NCBI GenBank assembly: GCA_027487685.1
Contig: JAIYDC010000070.1
Coordinates: 1 to 40,547, forward strand
Reading direction: 5' to 3'
DNA: 40,547 nucleotides
Origin: Pseudomonadota bacterium
Lineage (GTDB): Bacteria; Bdellovibrionota; Bacteriovoracia; Bacteriovoracales; Bacteriovoracaceae
Below the pieces are notes generated by a model. That model ran no database searches. It worked only from the letters and a program-made list of their open reading frames with translations, and was not told the origin of the DNA. Position numbers and translations under genes: made by a program. Positions 40,375 to 40,547 of this stretch are shown in pieces (position 1 is the first letter of the stretch; each line of letters begins with the position of its first letter).

Positions 40375-40521
40375 AGGCCAAGGATCTCTTGAGTTACGAA
40401 TAAAAAATCCTTCTTTTCGAGGGGAATTTGCAATTTTTGTTTGTGTTTTAAGTCGGAATGGTAAAGAGTATTAGTATTAGCGTAGGAAAGTATTCCGAAT
40501 AACATCCTCTGGAGGATCATC

Positions 40522-40547
40522 ATGGCTAAGAAAGCTACGAAAAAAGC
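40522..40547 (+). CDS. Start of a Lys/Ala-rich protein (cut by window edge)
   Basis: ATG with GGAGGA 8 bases upstream opens MAKKATKKA, and the window then ends. Such starts are common in histone-H1-like or other DNA-binding basic proteins, but eight codons cannot settle identity. The T-rich region before it (40421-40500) may hold its promoter. Confidence 0.55.

Noticed and set aside
1-40547. tRNA, rRNA, CRISPR array, insertion sequence, prophage, known riboswitch
   Set aside because: No repeat-spacer pattern, transposase, integrase or RNA-gene signature was seen while reading both strands; this was by eye and not by a covariance search.

Overview
The window reads as a compact, Gram-negative, flagellated, respiring bacterium with about half GC. 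Several traits fit the Bdellovibrionota (Bdellovibrio/Bacteriovorax-like bacteria), but no marker gene is present, so the lineage is an inference of moderate confidence. These traits are a fused CcoN-CcoO cbb3 oxidase subunit, many signal-peptide, lipoprotein and beta-barrel genes, many orphan histidine kinases, a FecR-domain protein, and frequent TTG starts.

Layout. 1-4.5 kb: the tail of an unknown, probably highly expressed gene; a sensing cassette (membrane histidine kinase plus porin-like barrel, divergent from a small PstS-like periplasmic protein); a receiver/cyclic-nucleotide-domain regulator; a small secreted protein. 4.7-12.4 kb: one tightly overlapping operon for microaerobic respiration, ccoI-ccoS-ccoNO-ccoQ-ccoP-ccoG-safE-like, behind a candidate FNR-type promoter. 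CcoP here carries a single haem motif and no ccoH is seen. 12.4-17.7 kb: outer-membrane protein, PhnA, DUF938 methyltransferase, secreted M20 amidohydrolase, ABC1/UbiB-like kinase. 17.7-20.7 kb: ahpC-ahpF peroxide defence, then a Phd/YefM antitoxin with a clear operator and a decayed toxin. 20.7-25.1 kb: a signalling cluster with a GAF/HisKA protein lacking an ATPase domain, a small coiled-coil protein, a GAF-PAS histidine kinase, and a histidine kinase whose membrane domain matches the plant ethylene receptor, including its copper-binding Cys and His.

25.2-30.2 kb: cardiolipin synthase, YeiH-like exporter plus periplasmic rhodanese, CBS-pair protein, beta-propeller lipoprotein, barrel protein. 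30.2-31.4 kb: a flagellin with a good sigma-28 promoter and an odd TTG start, and an internally deleted acetyl-CoA hydrolase. 31.4-36.3 kb: potassium channel, DUF2892 protein, P2-type Ca-like ATPase coupled to D-lactate dehydrogenase, DUF2383 protein. 36.3-40.5 kb: PilZ protein, internally deleted M48 protease, lipoprotein, FecR protein, a degraded remnant, a small membrane protein coupled to DUF309, a 62-residue protein, and the start of a Lys/Ala-rich protein at the right edge.

Together the genes suggest a lifestyle switching between aerobic, microaerobic and fermentative states (cbb3 oxidase, AhpCF, LdhA, CBS and DUF2383 proteins). Genes are packed closely: several convergent pairs have abutting or overlapping stop codons, and many operon genes overlap by ATGA or TAATG junctions. 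Several genes are decayed, two of them by internal deletions that keep both ends.
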